Shown here: positions 45,254 through 57,945 of the stretch, piece after piece | How positions within the stretch are numbered: the stretch's first letter is position 1 | Layout: the number at the start of each line of letters is the position of its first letter | Source: Helianthus annuus | Lineage: Eukaryota > Streptophyta > Magnoliopsida > Asterales > Asteraceae | Direction: 5' to 3' | DNA: 64,000 nt | Assembly (NCBI RefSeq): GCF_002127325.2 | Contig: NC_035433.2 | Location: forward strand, 122,046,088-122,110,087 | Program-made: the position numbers and the translations under genes | Notes under the pieces: generated by a model | What the model was told of the DNA's origin: nothing | The model's database searches: none | The model's input: the letters and a program-made list of their open reading frames with translations, nothing else

Positions 45254-45297
<44 letters not shown>

Positions 45298-46109
45298 GGT
45301 AAGTAACATAGAATCTTTTCTTATTCCTTTATGTATATCATTATGTGTAAAAAAATACAAAAATATAATTTTTTTAAAACAAACGAGCCACGAGCTGGCT
45401 CGAGCTTTTGACGAGCCGAGCCTGAGCACAACTTTCCAACTCGTTAAGAAAAATGAGTTGGCTCGACTCGATTCGATTTTTAAATGAGCCAAGCCTGAGC
45501 CCACCCTGGTTCGGTTCGGCTCGGCTCATTTACAGCCCTAGGTATTTGTTTTACTTTATTTATTTATTGTCGTTTTTTTAATATTGTAAGATTGCATGGT
45601 GAATTTTTTTTTAGGATACTCCTAAGTTAATGTTCTAGTTCCGCCACTGATAGGAGGTCCCTTGTTTTGGAATTTCTCACATCCAAGCAAGCATGGTAAA
45701 TCATGTAGTTGACTGAGACGCCGGAAGTGCATTGGGCTAAACATTCATTTTAACACATAATCTCTTTTGTATACAAAAGATGTGAGACCTTAGGTTTCAC
45801 AATCGCCTTGTCACAACCGACCTCTCTTCATCAATGAGTTTTTTTGCCTAGGATCAAACACACACTAAATTTTGGAGTTCTTTAAATGTGTTGATGGTAT
45901 TTAGGGATATACTTTCTATATTGTAGAGAATGGTGTGGGATTTATCTTAGCAAACAAAACCCAAATGGGTTATTTTGGGTTTTTTTTTGGATCATTTTAA
46001 AAATAAGACAAGTCATAGTGGGCCAGAAAATAATAATGGATGTGTCGGATGGGCTTTTAGATACCAATTTAAAATAATCGATGGGTCAGGATGGGTAAGT
46101 GGGTAACTC

Positions 46110-46388
46110 TACCCGAGTTCACTAAACGAGTGAAAAGAAAAGAAAGTAAAAGGGAGAAAGTAAAGGAAAAGAAAGTATGTCTTTCCTCCCAAATCGGAAG
46201 GAATGAAAAACTAAAGAATTTAGCCTTATTTTTCTTCCATTTCCTTTCTTTTCCTTCTTTAAATGAAACTCGAGAACACAATATTTTTTATTTTCCTTTC
46301 TTTTCCTTTTCTTAAATGAAACTCTGAAACACAAAATATTTTTACTTTCTTTCTGTTTTTTCCTTTCATTCTATTAGTGAACTCTGGA
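46110..46388. mobile_element. Foldback MITE with purine-rich arms
   Basis: Left GAGTTCACTAAACGAGTGAAAAGAAAAG and right CTTTCATTCTATTAGTGAACTC are inverted copies. Internal runs of AAAGAAAG and CTTTCCTT pair further. Frames in this stretch are low-complexity. Confidence 0.6.
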
Positions 46389-46865
46389 ACACAAGCGTAA
46401 TCTTCATACTTTGCCCCACTGAATCAGAATTGTTCAACACCACTTGTGCTCCGGTGTAACACCGCTTCTACTCGCCCCAACACCTCCGCTATGACGCAAT
46501 CACCAGCTTCTTTCACTTGAACGCCGCCGATCTCCACCCTATTTTAGTCTAATTAAAAATTTGAAACGGTATGATTTTCGTCCATCTCTGTTTAATTTGG
46601 TCATAAACTCGGTTGTTGTTTTGAAGTGTTTGATTTAATAGTTAAGGGGTTTAGGCTTAGGTTGTGTTTAAATTGTTAATTGATTGTTTGGATTTATTTT
46701 TATTTTTTGTTGATTTAGGGGTTTTATTTTTGGTGGTATAGGAATGGGTTTACTGTTCGTATTAATCCTTAGCATGTTGTTTTGTACTTGGTTGATTTTT
46801 AGTTTTATTGGCCCATTATTCAAGTCATATGTGGATAACTGGATATTTCATTCGGTTCGAGTAAG

Positions 46866-47062
46866 GACCATTCAATAGTTTGGAATTATTTTGAGAAAAT
46901 ACCACCCGGACAAGATGGGGTTAAGAAAACGAGTTGTGACGGTTGTGGAAAGGTGTTTAAGGCTAACAAGGGAACAACTAACATGAAACGTCATTTACCT
47001 AAGTCTTTCGACATTGATGAAGCCAGCCCTCCAAGAAAACTTACTCCTTTAGAAATTGTGGT
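46866..47062 (+). pseudogene. BED zinc-finger fragment of a hAT transposase
   Basis: One frame reads SIVWNYFEKIPP, then CDGCGKVFKANKGTTNMKRH, the BED finger seen at the N-terminus of plant hAT transposases; the last ligand expected after KRHL is not obvious (PKSFDID follows). No transposase core follows: a MITE inserts at 47063, and hAT core motifs are not seen beyond it. Confidence 0.75.
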
Positions 47063-47249
47063 CAGGGGCGTAGCTTAAGAGGGGTCAGAGGGGGCGCCCG
47101 ACCCCCCGAACTTTTCGCTCAGTGGTGTTATATATGTAGTTTTCGTATATAAATTTTTTGGTATATAAGTTTTCGACCCCCGGTTCTATAGAAATTTTTT
47201 GGTATATACGTTTTCGACCCCCCGTCTTCATTGTCAAGCTTCGCCACTG
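47063..47249. mobile_element. hAT-type MITE, 187 bp
   Basis: Ends CAGGGGCGTAGCTTAAG and CAAGCTTCGCCACTG. TSD ATTGTGGT/ATTGGGGT (7 of 8). Same family as 25569-25805. Confidence 0.85.
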
Positions 47250-47596
47250 ATTGGGGTGGACGTTACTGACCACCACAATTAATAGGTTATATATGGTACA
47301 TACATTAGGTGATTGGATATTAGTTTACCCTATTGTTTTTATTTTACGAGAGTATATAATACTTTTGATGATTGTAATCATTTATTTGATTAGAGAAGTA
47401 GATAAATTATACCTAATATTATTTTTGTTTTACTGTTTTTTTTGTTTGTTAGTATATTTGCCTTTAATGAAAAGTTATTAGGATCGTAAAAGTTGAACAT
47501 GTATAACACATGTGAAGTTTTTTTTTTTACTAAAATCAGTTTCAGTAATCATCGAATAGTATGGACATCTCTTACTGTGAACACATATACCCTATT
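47250..47596. other. Short AT-rich stretch, no gene
   Basis: A hydrophobic plus frame (47251-47481) has no domain and is probably chance. Confidence 0.45.
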
Positions 47597-48535
47597 TGTT
47601 AAAATAAGGATCCTTAAATGTATTTCTGAAGGGGTATAGTCCCAAAAAGCCGTACAGACCTTCCTTCAGGTCGTGCGCGAGACCATACTCCTTATTCAGC
47701 AAAATGTTCAATCTCAGCCTCGCGTGGGTTACTTCAACAAGGACTGACCTCAAGGACTGACCTCGCGTGAGGTCTAAACAAGAAACAACATCAATTTCAA
47801 CACTTAGCATTCTGAATAAGAGCCTCCAGCACCTATAATCCTGCGCGGGCTAGTTACGTGCTCAGCAAGGGTCGCGCAGGAGCTATAGTGCAGCGCCACT
47901 CCAGAGAAGAATACAAGGTACAAGTGGCAGAAGAAAAGAGCCAGTCCGCGTCCTCTAGGTTGTGTTCAATCGTGCTCCACGATCGTCTGACGTGCAGGAG
48001 ACAGAGAGTACATAAGGACGCCTACGTGGCACCAATCAGGGGGCGGCGACACCTGTCCCACGATCTCCACTTACCTGCTGATGGCAGAGGGACAACAAGG
48101 CCGACAACAACGACACGTGGCTCCAATCATGGTGCGCCAGCACCAGAGAACTTCTAGAAGCCACTAACAGTTGACACCAGTGAGACAAAGAGCATATCCC
48201 CTAAGTTGTCGCCTTCCGGCTCAAGACCCATCAACCCACCTTCTCTTACACCTCTCCGGCTATAAATAGGAACCTTCATTCACAGGTTAAACCATTCTAT
48301 TCTCACTACTCTCACTCTTAACACACATTTATCTCCTCAAAACAGTTACTTATTCTCACGCCGTAGTCTGGTTAAGAGGGAAACCCCCATATTCCCCTCT
48401 TAACGAGCTAACGCTGTTCTGTTTTACAGGATTATCGGATCAATAAGGAGCTCAGAAAGTTATAAGAAGATTAACCCTTATGGTAGAAACATAAATTAAG
48501 CTAATTAACTCTAAAATTAGTTCCGTGTTTCTTCA
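47597..48535 (+). repeat. 5' LTR of plus-strand Gypsy element
   Basis: 939 bp from TGTTAAAATAAGG to GTTTCTTCA, TATA box TATAAATAGG at 48261, followed by primer site and gag. The 3' LTR is beyond the window. Confidence 0.8.
48261..48268 (+). promoter_or_regulatory. TATA box of the plus-strand Gypsy LTR
   Basis: CCGGCTATAAATAGGAACC, about 270 bp before the LTR end. Confidence 0.75.
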
Positions 48536-48536
48536 T

Positions 48537-48548
48537 TGGCGCCCACCG
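48537..48548 (+). other. Primer-binding site of the plus-strand Gypsy element
   Basis: TGGCGCCCACCG one base after the LTR end; a common plant Gypsy primer-site form. Confidence 0.75.
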
Positions 48549-48615
48549 ATTTTCACAATCACTTTCATCTTCTTTTTTCTGAGTCTTTGTTGAGTTTTTT
48601 GCTGTTTTCTTGGTC

Positions 48616-49019
48616 ATGGCTTGTCAAGGAATCATTTCCGATTTCGGTTTTGGCACGAACTCTAACGCGGGACCGGTTGAGGACAATCATAATGTCCAAA
48701 TCCAACCTACCGAAGAAGTAGGCGAAATCGAAATAACAAACACTGGGGTACCCCGCGCGAGCATCACTCGCATCACTCAGACGGTAACCCCAGGAAACAA
48801 TGTTACTGGTCCTTCAAACCCAGCTCCACCTCAAAACATTTCGGCACTATTAGGGCTACCTGAAGGCGAAACTCCAGCCTCTTGGTATGCCAAGAAAATT
48901 GCTACCATCAATGCTGCCTATTAGTCTTTGAGCGCTCAGCAAGCGGTCTTACAAGCAGAACCATCTTTGGTTACACCTCCGGGCCCAAGTCAGGGGGCGC
49001 GCCAGATACCCCCAAGAAA
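48616..49019 (+). pseudogene. Gypsy gag, N-terminal part (split by element 4)
   Basis: ATG 48616 gives MACQGIISDFGFGTNS. A TAG at 48922 interrupts it, and the same frame continues as LVTPPGPSQGARQIPPRK to about 49019, where sequence of element 4 begins. The matching capsid core resumes at 63631 on the same strand. Some gag between the two halves seems lost, because a direct join would change frame. Confidence 0.75.
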
Positions 49020-49646
49020 ATTTCTTCATGGTCATCGTCTTGGGGCGGATCAATAAAATCCTTCCTAAGTTCTTTTGACCAATTTAGAATTAATTCTTCT
49101 AGTTGAAATAACTCATCAAGGAGCATTTCCCCTAGAATATCTGGCTAGGCGCATTCGAGGGAGAGATAGTGCTTATTTTTACTTTCGCACCTCTTAAGGT
49201 TATAAGGAATTGGTGGGTCTATATAGTGGGGCCTATAATTTAGAAAGTAACATTTTAATTCTTCATGTTCGCCTCCACATAATTGACACCACGTACCATA
49301 AGAGTGCCGAAAGTAAAAAGAATTACTATCACTCATGTTTATGTCAGAAATTACCAACCGCCAGGATCTAACGGTTCTGTTTTCAGTAAGAGAATCTTTG
49401 GGCACGGGGGCGTGTTGAGTGAAGACGGCCCCGTGTTCAGCTTACTGTCTGACTTAAAACAGGATTGCCAGTTCCAATGATTGAGCACGGCCCCGTGTTC
49501 AGCGGGCACGGCTCGTGCTGAGCTCTGCAGAAGCTGAAAAACTAAAAAAAATCCTAAAAAATAAAAAGAAAAATAAAAATATGATTAGGCCGTTGATTCC
49601 TAACTTTCTTAAAATCCTTGTGTCCCCGGCAGCGGCGCCAAAAACT
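49020..49646 (-). repeat. Truncated second leader/gag copy of element 4
   Basis: Matches 61311-61937 closely, including primer site 49623-49640 and a short gag frame (49145 up to about 49340) ended by a TAG. Joined abruptly to plus-strand gag at 49020. Confidence 0.85.
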
Positions 49647-51339
49647 TGATGTGCGTTAGGTGTAATATATTTTTGATGTATATTTTAAGCCCTTTTTACA
49701 CTTTTAGCCAAGTTTTAAATTTATAAAACACGATATTTACTAACACTAAACACACATATGGGCAAGTGCACCCATCGTGGACGTAGTATAGTGTTGGTAA
49801 GATACCGAGGTCGTCCAAGGACACAAGAGCTTTTAGTACCGTTTTATCCTCAACGTCTAACCAAATCAAAAAGTTAGAAAAAGTTTTAAACTAAGAAAAT
49901 AAAAACTAACTAAATGCTGAAAAATAAAAATAAAATAAAAACAGATAGACAAGATGAATCACTTGGATCCGACTCGTGTATTAGTATAACCTTTGATTAT
50001 TTTCGCACTTTTGCACTTGTTTAAGAGATTATCTTAGTTATTATAGTAGGCCCCTCTTTTGAAGGCGACGTTACCCTCAACCCAGTAGTTTGAGTCAGCA
50101 AGGATACAATCCTAAAGGGTTGGATTATTGGAAGATAATGAATTAAGTTATTAATGCAAATTATGGTAGGCCCCGCTTTTGGCGGTGACGTTACCCTCGA
50201 CTAAGTAGTCTGAGTCAGCAGGGATACAGTCCTAAATAGCCGGGTTATAGTATTAATAGTAGTTAACTTATGAGGGGGTCAAAGAGTTTGGATCCCCGCC
50301 ATCTAATACCTATGGGCATTGAAGGAGATCCTACTAAATTTGACCCAGGTCCCTTGCAGGACCTCTAAACGCTGAACAAGGGCAAGTCCCTTACCAAACC
50401 ATTCCCTTAACCCCCGACCAGGTAGCCAACATACCTCCATATAGACCGTGGAGATATGAATGGTGAAAATCTTTTATTTTATATAGACAGTAAAATAATG
50501 CCAAGACACCACGGACAAACGATAAGGAAAGATCACCTTCAACATAAGCAACTAGTTATTAAAGTCATTAATACAAAACCAAATAAAAAGTGCAAAAGAT
50601 TAAAAATAAAAAGTATTATACTAAACACTTGTCTTCACCAAGTGATGTAAGAGACTTAGGCAAACATGGCCTTGATTGTCAAGAACTCTTACGATCAATC
50701 TTGGATCCCGAGACGACTCACACACTCTATGATGGACAATGGATGATGGTGGTGGATGATGGTGTTGTGATGGTGGTGGGTGGTGGATGAAGTGTGAGAG
50801 AGGTGGTGTGCCAAGGGATGAGTTGAAATGAAACCAATCACTCCTATTTATAGGCTGAACAGAAGGCTGGGCACGGCCCCGTGTCCGCTGGACACGCCCC
50901 CGTGCCCGTCTGACACTCTCTCTCTTCATTAATTGTAATTCGCAATTACAATTAATGCGCCTGCTGTACTTTCGCCACGCCCCCGTGCTCACTGGACACG
51001 GCCCCGTGGTGGGCAATAGAAGCTTCTATAGATTTGTCTTTTCTGCTGCTTCTTGGGCACGGCCCCGTGCTGGCTGAGCACGGGGCGTGTTCAGTCTTTT
51101 GACTTCTCTTTTCTGCTTGGGAGGATGCCGTTGAGGGGTCGGGCAATCCACTTTTGTTCCTTTTCTTGTATTTATGTTAGAATTAGTTGTCTTTTTGCTT
51201 CTTTTATGAATTTGAGCTCATTTTATCCTGAAAATACAAAAGGAAGATAAAAGCACTCTTTTTCCAACATTAGTACTTAAAAAGGGTTAGTTTTATGCCT
51301 TAATTGATGTAATTTATATGTTGCATTTTACACATATCA
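49647..51339 (-). repeat. LTR of element 4 (left copy)
   Basis: 1693 bp, minus-strand ends TGATATGTG and GCACATCA, about 1% different from the right copy by eye. TATA box at 50843-50854 and a CACGGCCCCGTG-type motif array at about 50870-51097. A 16-bp AATTGTAATTCGCAATTACAATT palindrome-like stretch lies near 50932. Confidence 0.92.
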
Positions 51340-51353
51340 AATACCCCCACACT
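51340..51353 (-). other. Polypurine tract of element 4
   Basis: Minus strand AAGTGTGGGGGTATT abuts the start of the left LTR, which marks that LTR as the 3' LTR of the element lying above it. Confidence 0.8.
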
Positions 51354-51685
51354 TGAACTTTTGCTTGTCCTCAAGCAAAACTCTTTAATATGTGGCTTAC
51401 ACTCCCAAATGGAATGGGTAGAAGAGAAGGTTTTTGGCTTGTCATAGAGTGTCGGGAATCCAAGATCTTTTTGGGTTTTATTTTTATTTATTTACAATCC
51501 TATTCGTTATGATTTATTTAGAACGTTTCATAAGAGAAATTACTTATTTGGGCATAGCATGCCTTTTTTAAAATTTCATTTATATACAAGTTCACATACC
51601 TCACGGGGGATCACTCAACACTCGGCCGAAGGTGTATTTTTAGTGAATCACTCGAGAGCGGCATGGAACTTATTCCTACCATAAG

Positions 51686-52132
51686 TGTAGGATCGGTTTC
51701 AGACCCGAACGAGTCGATCAGAAGAGTTTATCTCTAAACGAACGGCGGAAACAGACGTGTAGAGGTCAATTCAGCTAGATTTACTCTTTAAACTGTTGTA
51801 TGATTGATTTCGTAACGTTTTACAACCTGACAACACTTCGGCAGCACTTCGTTGCTCTAGCCGGAAAGTTACACATGTGAAAGTTTGAAACCTATTTATA
51901 CTAATTGACCCCTCCGTTTGAAACACTTTCAAACGGACAGGAACTTTCAAACGGACAGACATTTCAAACGGACAGGACATTTCAAACTTTCAGCTGTTTC
52001 AAACTTTCAGCAGCTTCAAACTTTCAGCAGCTTCAAACTTTCAGCTTCAAACTTTCAGCTTCAAACTTTCAGCTTCAAGTTAGTAAACCGAGACTCGATA
52101 TAAGACGTAGACAATAGATGAATGCACCAACA
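51686..52132 (-). repeat. 3' LTR of element 3
   Basis: Has one more 17-bp TTCAAACTTTCAGCAGC-type unit than the 5' LTR; otherwise nearly identical. Confidence 0.95.
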
Positions 52133-52919
52133 GACTCCCCCTCAGATGTTGACGGAGTCTTCAGTGTCGAGTCTCTGCATCTTCAATCTTTATCAATCTT
52201 CTCGAACTCTTTGAAGTATTTGACGTTGTAAGAATCCTCAAATCAATCTCTTACTCTTTCTCGAAATCTTCACAATCTGAATCTGGCTCTACTATCTTCA
52301 GACTCCCTCTCGATGTCTTCAGACTCCCCCTTTCGCTAGAGATCGTAGTCTGGAATTCTTAAAATCATGATCATGTCCTGGCTCGCATCCTGCTCTGGAT
52401 CGAAATCTGGCCAACCTGCATAAACTCTACCCAACAGTAAATTTCCAAAATTTTTATCCTGACAAATTTAGAAATTACTGGTAGATTTCTTTTAACAACA
52501 CCATTTTTAAACTCTGATGACTTACTTTGTAAAAATAATATTCTTCATTTCAAAGATTATTTCTCCCAAACCTGTTGTTCATCATGTTTAGCACTCGGAA
52601 TTTTGAAAATCAGCTTTTCAATACCAGTTGTCGAAAATCTTTTTGGATTTTTCAAAATTTATGCTAAAACACACCAAAAATCTTTTTGAATTTTTGAATA
52701 AAAGAAAATGCAGAAACGAAATATTTACAGACAATATTTTTGTGAGTTCGTGCAAGAGGATCATATCAGTTTTTGAGACATATCACAAACACCGTTAAGC
52801 TTGATTACATTTTAAGTTCTAAACAATTTACCTAGATTGTCAGTATGTTTGTCCTCTTAAATTTTCACACAGATTTCAACTGTTTCGAGATACGCAATTA
52901 GTGTCTTTGATACTTAAAC

Positions 52920-53460
52920 TTATCCGTGTGTCCCATTATTTGAATATACTCCCGTATCCAGATCCCAATATTCAGTCTTACAGGTGAGTATACCACAGCT
53001 GATATCTGTAAAGGGGTTATGTGCGAGGGCCGTGAGAGCTCAGGTCGATACTTCCGTATACGCAGAGAGATGACGGCTTCGACTTTTGGTGGGTCCCCTT
53101 TAGAGGATCTTTTGTTACAACAGCAGCGACTATCAATTTTATTGTTTCATCAGCTTGCTGAAGGCGAGCTTATATTTCAAAGCTTTTTGCAGAAAGCATT
53201 ATCCGGGGACTAGGTCAGTATTTCCATACAGCAGAAGTCCCGGGATAATACCCTAGATATCACTGAGTATAAAGACCTAGTATCTCAGAATACGGGACCT
53301 TTCAAACAAGATTTCAGGGGTTACCTATATATCCAAGTAGTTTTGTTAACCCACAAAATAAGCAAGTTTGATTTTAGGTTTATATCTCGTTACAGTTTAC
53401 TAAATGTGCGAAAACCTACTGACACATCCACAGTAAGATTGTTTATCACATTTTTTACTA
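52920..53460 (-). other. Conserved non-coding 3' domain of element 3
   Basis: Same ordered blocks as in elements 1 and 2 on the minus strand, closest to element 2. The plus frame 53019-53213 through it is a shadow. Confidence 0.86.
53196..53251 (-). other. Conserved RNA hairpin, element 3 copy
   Basis: Minus strand 5' arm GTATTATCCCGGGACT and 3' arm AGTCCCCGGATAATGC form 15 of 16 pairs (one wobble) with a 24-nt loop; only position 10 is unpaired. Confidence 0.8.
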
Positions 53461-54165
53461 TACATTTCTTTAGCGTGTCGTGATAGTCCACTGATGTACT
53501 ATCATTTCCTCTTTTATGCAACAAAAACTCATTTTTCAGTTTTATCATGTTTTTGTCTTTTTCAAATTTTCTGATGTTTTTGGATTTTCTGAAAATTCTT
53601 ACTCCCCCTAAAATTCAAATACATCTAATGAAAATAGAAAACAAACTGTACAGAACATGACAACTGATATTGAAACACTTCAATTCTCCATCCGTTTGGC
53701 TTAAACAATCAGAACTCCCCCTCACAACAAAACTATTTTCCCATAATGATTTCAAAACACTTAAGTTTGTTTTAATCAGAATGGTTTTTCCGGAAAATAA
53801 GTTTTGTTGATTTTACCACTTGTAAAATTAGGGACTAAATCATCACATTGTTTTACCAATCTTCTGAATGATAGTTAACTCAAGTTCAATTTAATGACCT
53901 TGATTTAACCACTTGTAAGATCAACCTAGTTCAAAATATGAACCATTTATAACAATCACAAACATACAACTCAAACCTGTTTTTCAACCAATTACCATCT
54001 GTTGGTTGAATTCTCAAGGTGCCGATTCATACTCCACACTTACAAACCTGGGAGTTCCGGCAATTCCTGCAAAAACTTTTCAAACACATTAAACAAACAT
54101 GATAAAGAATAATGCCGATTCCTGATCCACGATTACCAACTTGGGATCTCCGGCAAGTCAGGTTT

Positions 54166-56685
54166 TTATTCTTTGAAAAATATATCCACCCCAGCCTGAC
54201 CTTCCTTGGGTGTAACTACATCTTTTTCATCTTTTCTTTCAACAGACTTGTAAACACGTCCTTTGGAAGCATAAAAATCTTCGATACTTTTGGCCTTACC
54301 GTTGACCATTTGTCCAAAGATACGTTTCACATTGCCGTTGAAAGTCTTTTCAACATCAAATTTTTTCTTGTCAGAATAAAATTGATTTGAAATTTCAACT
54401 TTTCAAACTTCCTTCATAAAATTTTCAACACGCAACGATGGAAAATTTTCATCATTCATAGTTGGAACTAATCTTTCAATTTTTTTCTCAACACGTGGCT
54501 CCTCTGATTTTATGGAATCAGATTCATCACCAGAACTATTACCTGAACCTTTCACAACCCATTTTTGATTTGGCACATTATCTTTTCTTCTTGAAGCACT
54601 CTTTGAACATTCTCCTTTCTCAAAAGTTGAATTTTCAAAGCCAGTAAACTTCCGGGTTGACAGTTCAGTCTTCTCAATAATTTTTTCTTTCATTTTACCA
54701 GAGACTTCCTGTTTTGGCTTGAATGTCTTTGGACAATCCTTCGCCACATGACCAGCAATCTTGCACTGAAAACAAGTTCTCTTCTCAATCTTCTTCGGAA
54801 CTTCATTCTTCTTCAGTTCTTCTTGCTTCTTGGCAAGGAATTCCTGATTAGACTGCTTTCTGAATAATTGTTCTTTCTCAGCCTCTGTTATTTTCCCTGA
54901 AACAAACACAGTTTTTGGTTTATAAACTTTTTCATTTTTATAATTTTTCGGTGGAACAAAACCTAATCCTTTCTTTTTGAAATTACGATTATGGTTTGGT
55001 TTCCTTTGGAAATTATAACCACAATTGTAACCCATTTTCTTGTTTAATCTTTGTTGCACTCTTGAAGTGTATTGTTTAGGTTTTCCGATAAGATTTAAAT
55101 CTTTTATTTCAGAAATATTAATTTCTGTTATTTTGAAAACCTTTTGAATCATTTCAAATCTGACACTTCTTATTGGAAAAACTTCATCAGAATATAATTT
55201 GTCAGAATCTTTCAAAGTATATGCCACTTTGAATGATTCATCATTCAAATTAGATTTCGAAAGTAAAAACTCTTTATCATAAACCCGTTTGTCCTTTTTA
55301 TTTGTCGGCTTTGACGTATTAGACACAGATTTTGACTCTGGTTTGGACTCCGGATTTGACTCCTCACTCTCATCTTTATCCAACACCTGATCAACCACAC
55401 TTTTTATCAACTTTGACTCATGATTAGTGTCAGATGACGTGTACGTGACATCAATAATTTCTGGCAAGTTATCCGACGGCCCAGACTCCCATTGTAAATT
55501 GATAGCCTTATTAACTCTTTCGGAATTTGGATTTCGAGGTGAATATCCATTTTCGACCGGGGGCGGACATCTGTTATAGACCACACTTGATTTCTTACCA
55601 GAAGTCTTCACCTTTTCTTCATCTTTTGTCACAAATTTCTCATCTTCAGATGTCTTTACTTCTTCAAATGTCTTCAAATCTTTCACAACTGGATAGATCC
55701 TGTCAACAACAAAAGTAGAACATGAGTAACTCTCTAATAATTTCTTAACTTTCTCGGTTTCTATCTTTTGTGTTGCTAACTCCAACTCCAGATCAGCACA
55801 TTTCTTTATATGAAAATTTGCATCATCAAGCTGTCTCAAATACGCTATCTTCAATGTATTCATTGCCACAGCTTGTTCACCATCTGAATCCGTATATTTG
55901 TTAATTTCTCTCTTCATTGTATCATAGGATTCTTTCAACCTGTTTATGTTGTGCAACAATTCATTGTTCTGCTTGATAAGCGAATCACAGTTCATGCACT
56001 TTTCTGGAACTTGAACTGGTTCTGCATCAAGTTTCACTTCAAATTCAGGAACCTCTTTGACTGTCCTGTTTGGTTGCAAAAACTCAGCTCTCCTCTTTTT
56101 CTCAGCTTTAGCCTCAGCTTTCAATCTTTCTTCCTCTTCTTCCTCTTCTTCAAGCTTTCTTCGTCTTGCTTCAGCAGCTTCTATGACTTTCCTGTTTCTT
56201 TCTGCACATTTCAAATCATAAGCATTAGCAATGAAAGCATGAGTATTGAAAAGATTCTTGAGCATGTCATCGCTTCCAATAAACTTTGCTTCCAATTTTG
56301 TCCATATTGAATACGTAGTTCCATCATGTTGAAGCAGTATCAAGATATCTTCTTTTATAGCTTGCTGAAGCAGACTCATCATGAGTTTCTCATCTCGATA
56401 TTTCTTTTTGTCTTCCGAACTCATTTCTCTAAGTGTTAACGGCACACCATTTTCGACATTGTTTCTTGTGGGCCTAACATATTGTTCCTCAGTGTGTTCC
56501 CACGCATCTAGGTGATAAGCCTCAACCCAGTTTCCAAAACGTTTAGACCACACGTTATAATCATCAATATCCATGAGTTTAGGTGGTTTTTGTGCAGTCC
56601 CCGTTTCGTTTTCTAGATTCATGTTTTTAGCAATGACGGCTGGAGTAGACGGAGTAGCAAACGCGTTGTAGAAATCTTTGTCCAT
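54166..56685 (-). pseudogene. Gag-like gene of element 3 (760 codons open, one late stop)
   Basis: ATG at 56685 starts MDKDFYNAFATPSTPA. The frame is open to a TGA at 54403, and the same frame continues to 54166, ending GQAGVDIFFKE, so a single stop separates it from the family C-terminus. Compared with element 2 a middle part is missing: the N-terminal Gag region passes directly (near FIGSDDMLKN) into a Glu/Lys/Arg coiled coil, removing zinc knuckle 1. Knuckle 2 is intact (CFQCKIAGHVAKDC, 54733-54774). Acidic Ser-rich segments and VAYTLKDSDKLYSDE are shared with element 2. Predicted capsid/RNA-binding role. It may still make a nearly full-length protein. Confidence 0.88.
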
Positions 56686-57418
56686 GTTTCAGTCTTTGAA
56701 ATATCACAAACTTGGATTCTTCAAATGAGCTGGTACACAAATCACTTTGAATCACCTCGTACAATAATACCTGACAAACAAACACATACACAACACGATC
56801 AGTTTTAAAGACTTATCAATTAACTGAAACAGAATGGTACTCGAACTGGTGACAATTCTGTACGGATTGAAAGTTGACACACTGTGCGGACGGCTAAGAA
56901 CCGGATCAAATACAGATGACTTGACACTTTTCCGTGCAAACTGACAGACTTTCAAATGACCTGAACTTTTCAGACTTTTGAACTCCAAACTGTGCGGATT
57001 TGGTAATGAACTGACAACTAAACTTTGAGCTTTGAGATTGGGTCGATGTAAACAGTGGGCTTGATAATAGTCGACAAAAACAAGTATCACTATGATATGA
57101 TATGATTGTAATATGATTAAATTCTAAACATGCCGACAAACATTCACATTGATTTATTAATATTCGGTTTCTATTTTTAAAGATGGGCCGACAACATTAA
57201 TGAGTGTTATTGGGCCACTATATGGCAATCATTCAAGAAACACTAATAGTAATTGGGCCGTTAACTTCACAAAAGCCGATAATATCAATTCATATTTCTA
57301 ACTGTCATATATCAATTTTGTTGAGAGACTATTGGACCGCAACTTTATCAATATATGTGATTCTTTTTGTGGCCGACAAGAACAAAGATAGTCACATGCA
57401 ATCGATTTTCATTTGACG

Positions 57419-57750
57419 TTTCAAACGGTGATCTTTTCAAATGGATATTATATATTCAAACGATGTGTAACCTTTTCAAACGATGGGAATCATTCAAACG
57501 GTCAACTCAAACGATAGTCAATATTCAAACGGTCTTTTCAAACGGTTATGCATTTTTCAAACGACAGGACCAGTTTTCAAACGGTAGAATTATTTTCAAT
57601 TGATAGGAAGATGCTTCAAACGATAGATCTCATTTTCAAACGATGGGATGCATGTTTTCAAACGGTCAGATATATTTTCAAACGACAGGAAGTGATTTCA
57701 AACGATGGAAAGTGATTTTCAAACGGACATGCAATGTTTCGTTCAAACGG
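57419..57750 (-). repeat. Leader motif array of element 3
   Basis: Eighteen copies (two variant) of TTCAAACG(G/A) plus a two- to four-base tail such as ACAG, TAG, TGGG or GTC on the plus map; all read C(C/T)GTTTGAAA on the element's own strand. Spaced 10-25 bp. Confidence 0.93.
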
Positions 57751-57945
57751 ACACCCTTTTTTAAGCTATTTTTACCACTTTTACGTCGAGTTTTAAGCTG
57801 AGATTCTCAAGGCTTTGTTAAAACATCATTACACACACATTGTGAAAGTTTCAGCCAATTTCAACCGTGAAAACTTGAAAAATTTGAAAAAGAAAGGTGT
57901 AGAAGTAGAAAATGCAGCTGAATTGTATAGAACTCTTCCTCCTGA

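Larger units (their letters stand above)
43900..45649. mobile_element. Non-autonomous hAT element, 1.75 kb, with nested repeats
   Basis: Ends CAGGGGCGGAACTTA and AGTTCCGCCACTG, perfect 8-bp TSD ATAGGAGG at 43892-43899 and 45650-45657. No transposase. About 44240-45540 inside is a second repeat rich in GGCTCGAGC/GAGCCGAGCC ending CATTTACAGCCCTA, which itself holds a foldback and a MITE between AT microsatellites. Confidence 0.9.
52133..53725 (-). other. Polypurine tracts of element 3
   Basis: On the plus map GACTCCCCCTCAG at 52133, ACTCCCTCTCG near 52302, ACTCCCCCTTTCGC near 52323, TTACTCCCCCTAAAA near 53600 and AACTCCCCCTCAC near 53710; each reads as (G)GGGGGAG on the minus strand. Confidence 0.85.

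Noticed and set aside
47251..47481. Small hydrophobic membrane protein
   Set aside because: T-rich AT DNA gives Leu/Ile/Phe frames by chance; no partner or conserved neighbour.
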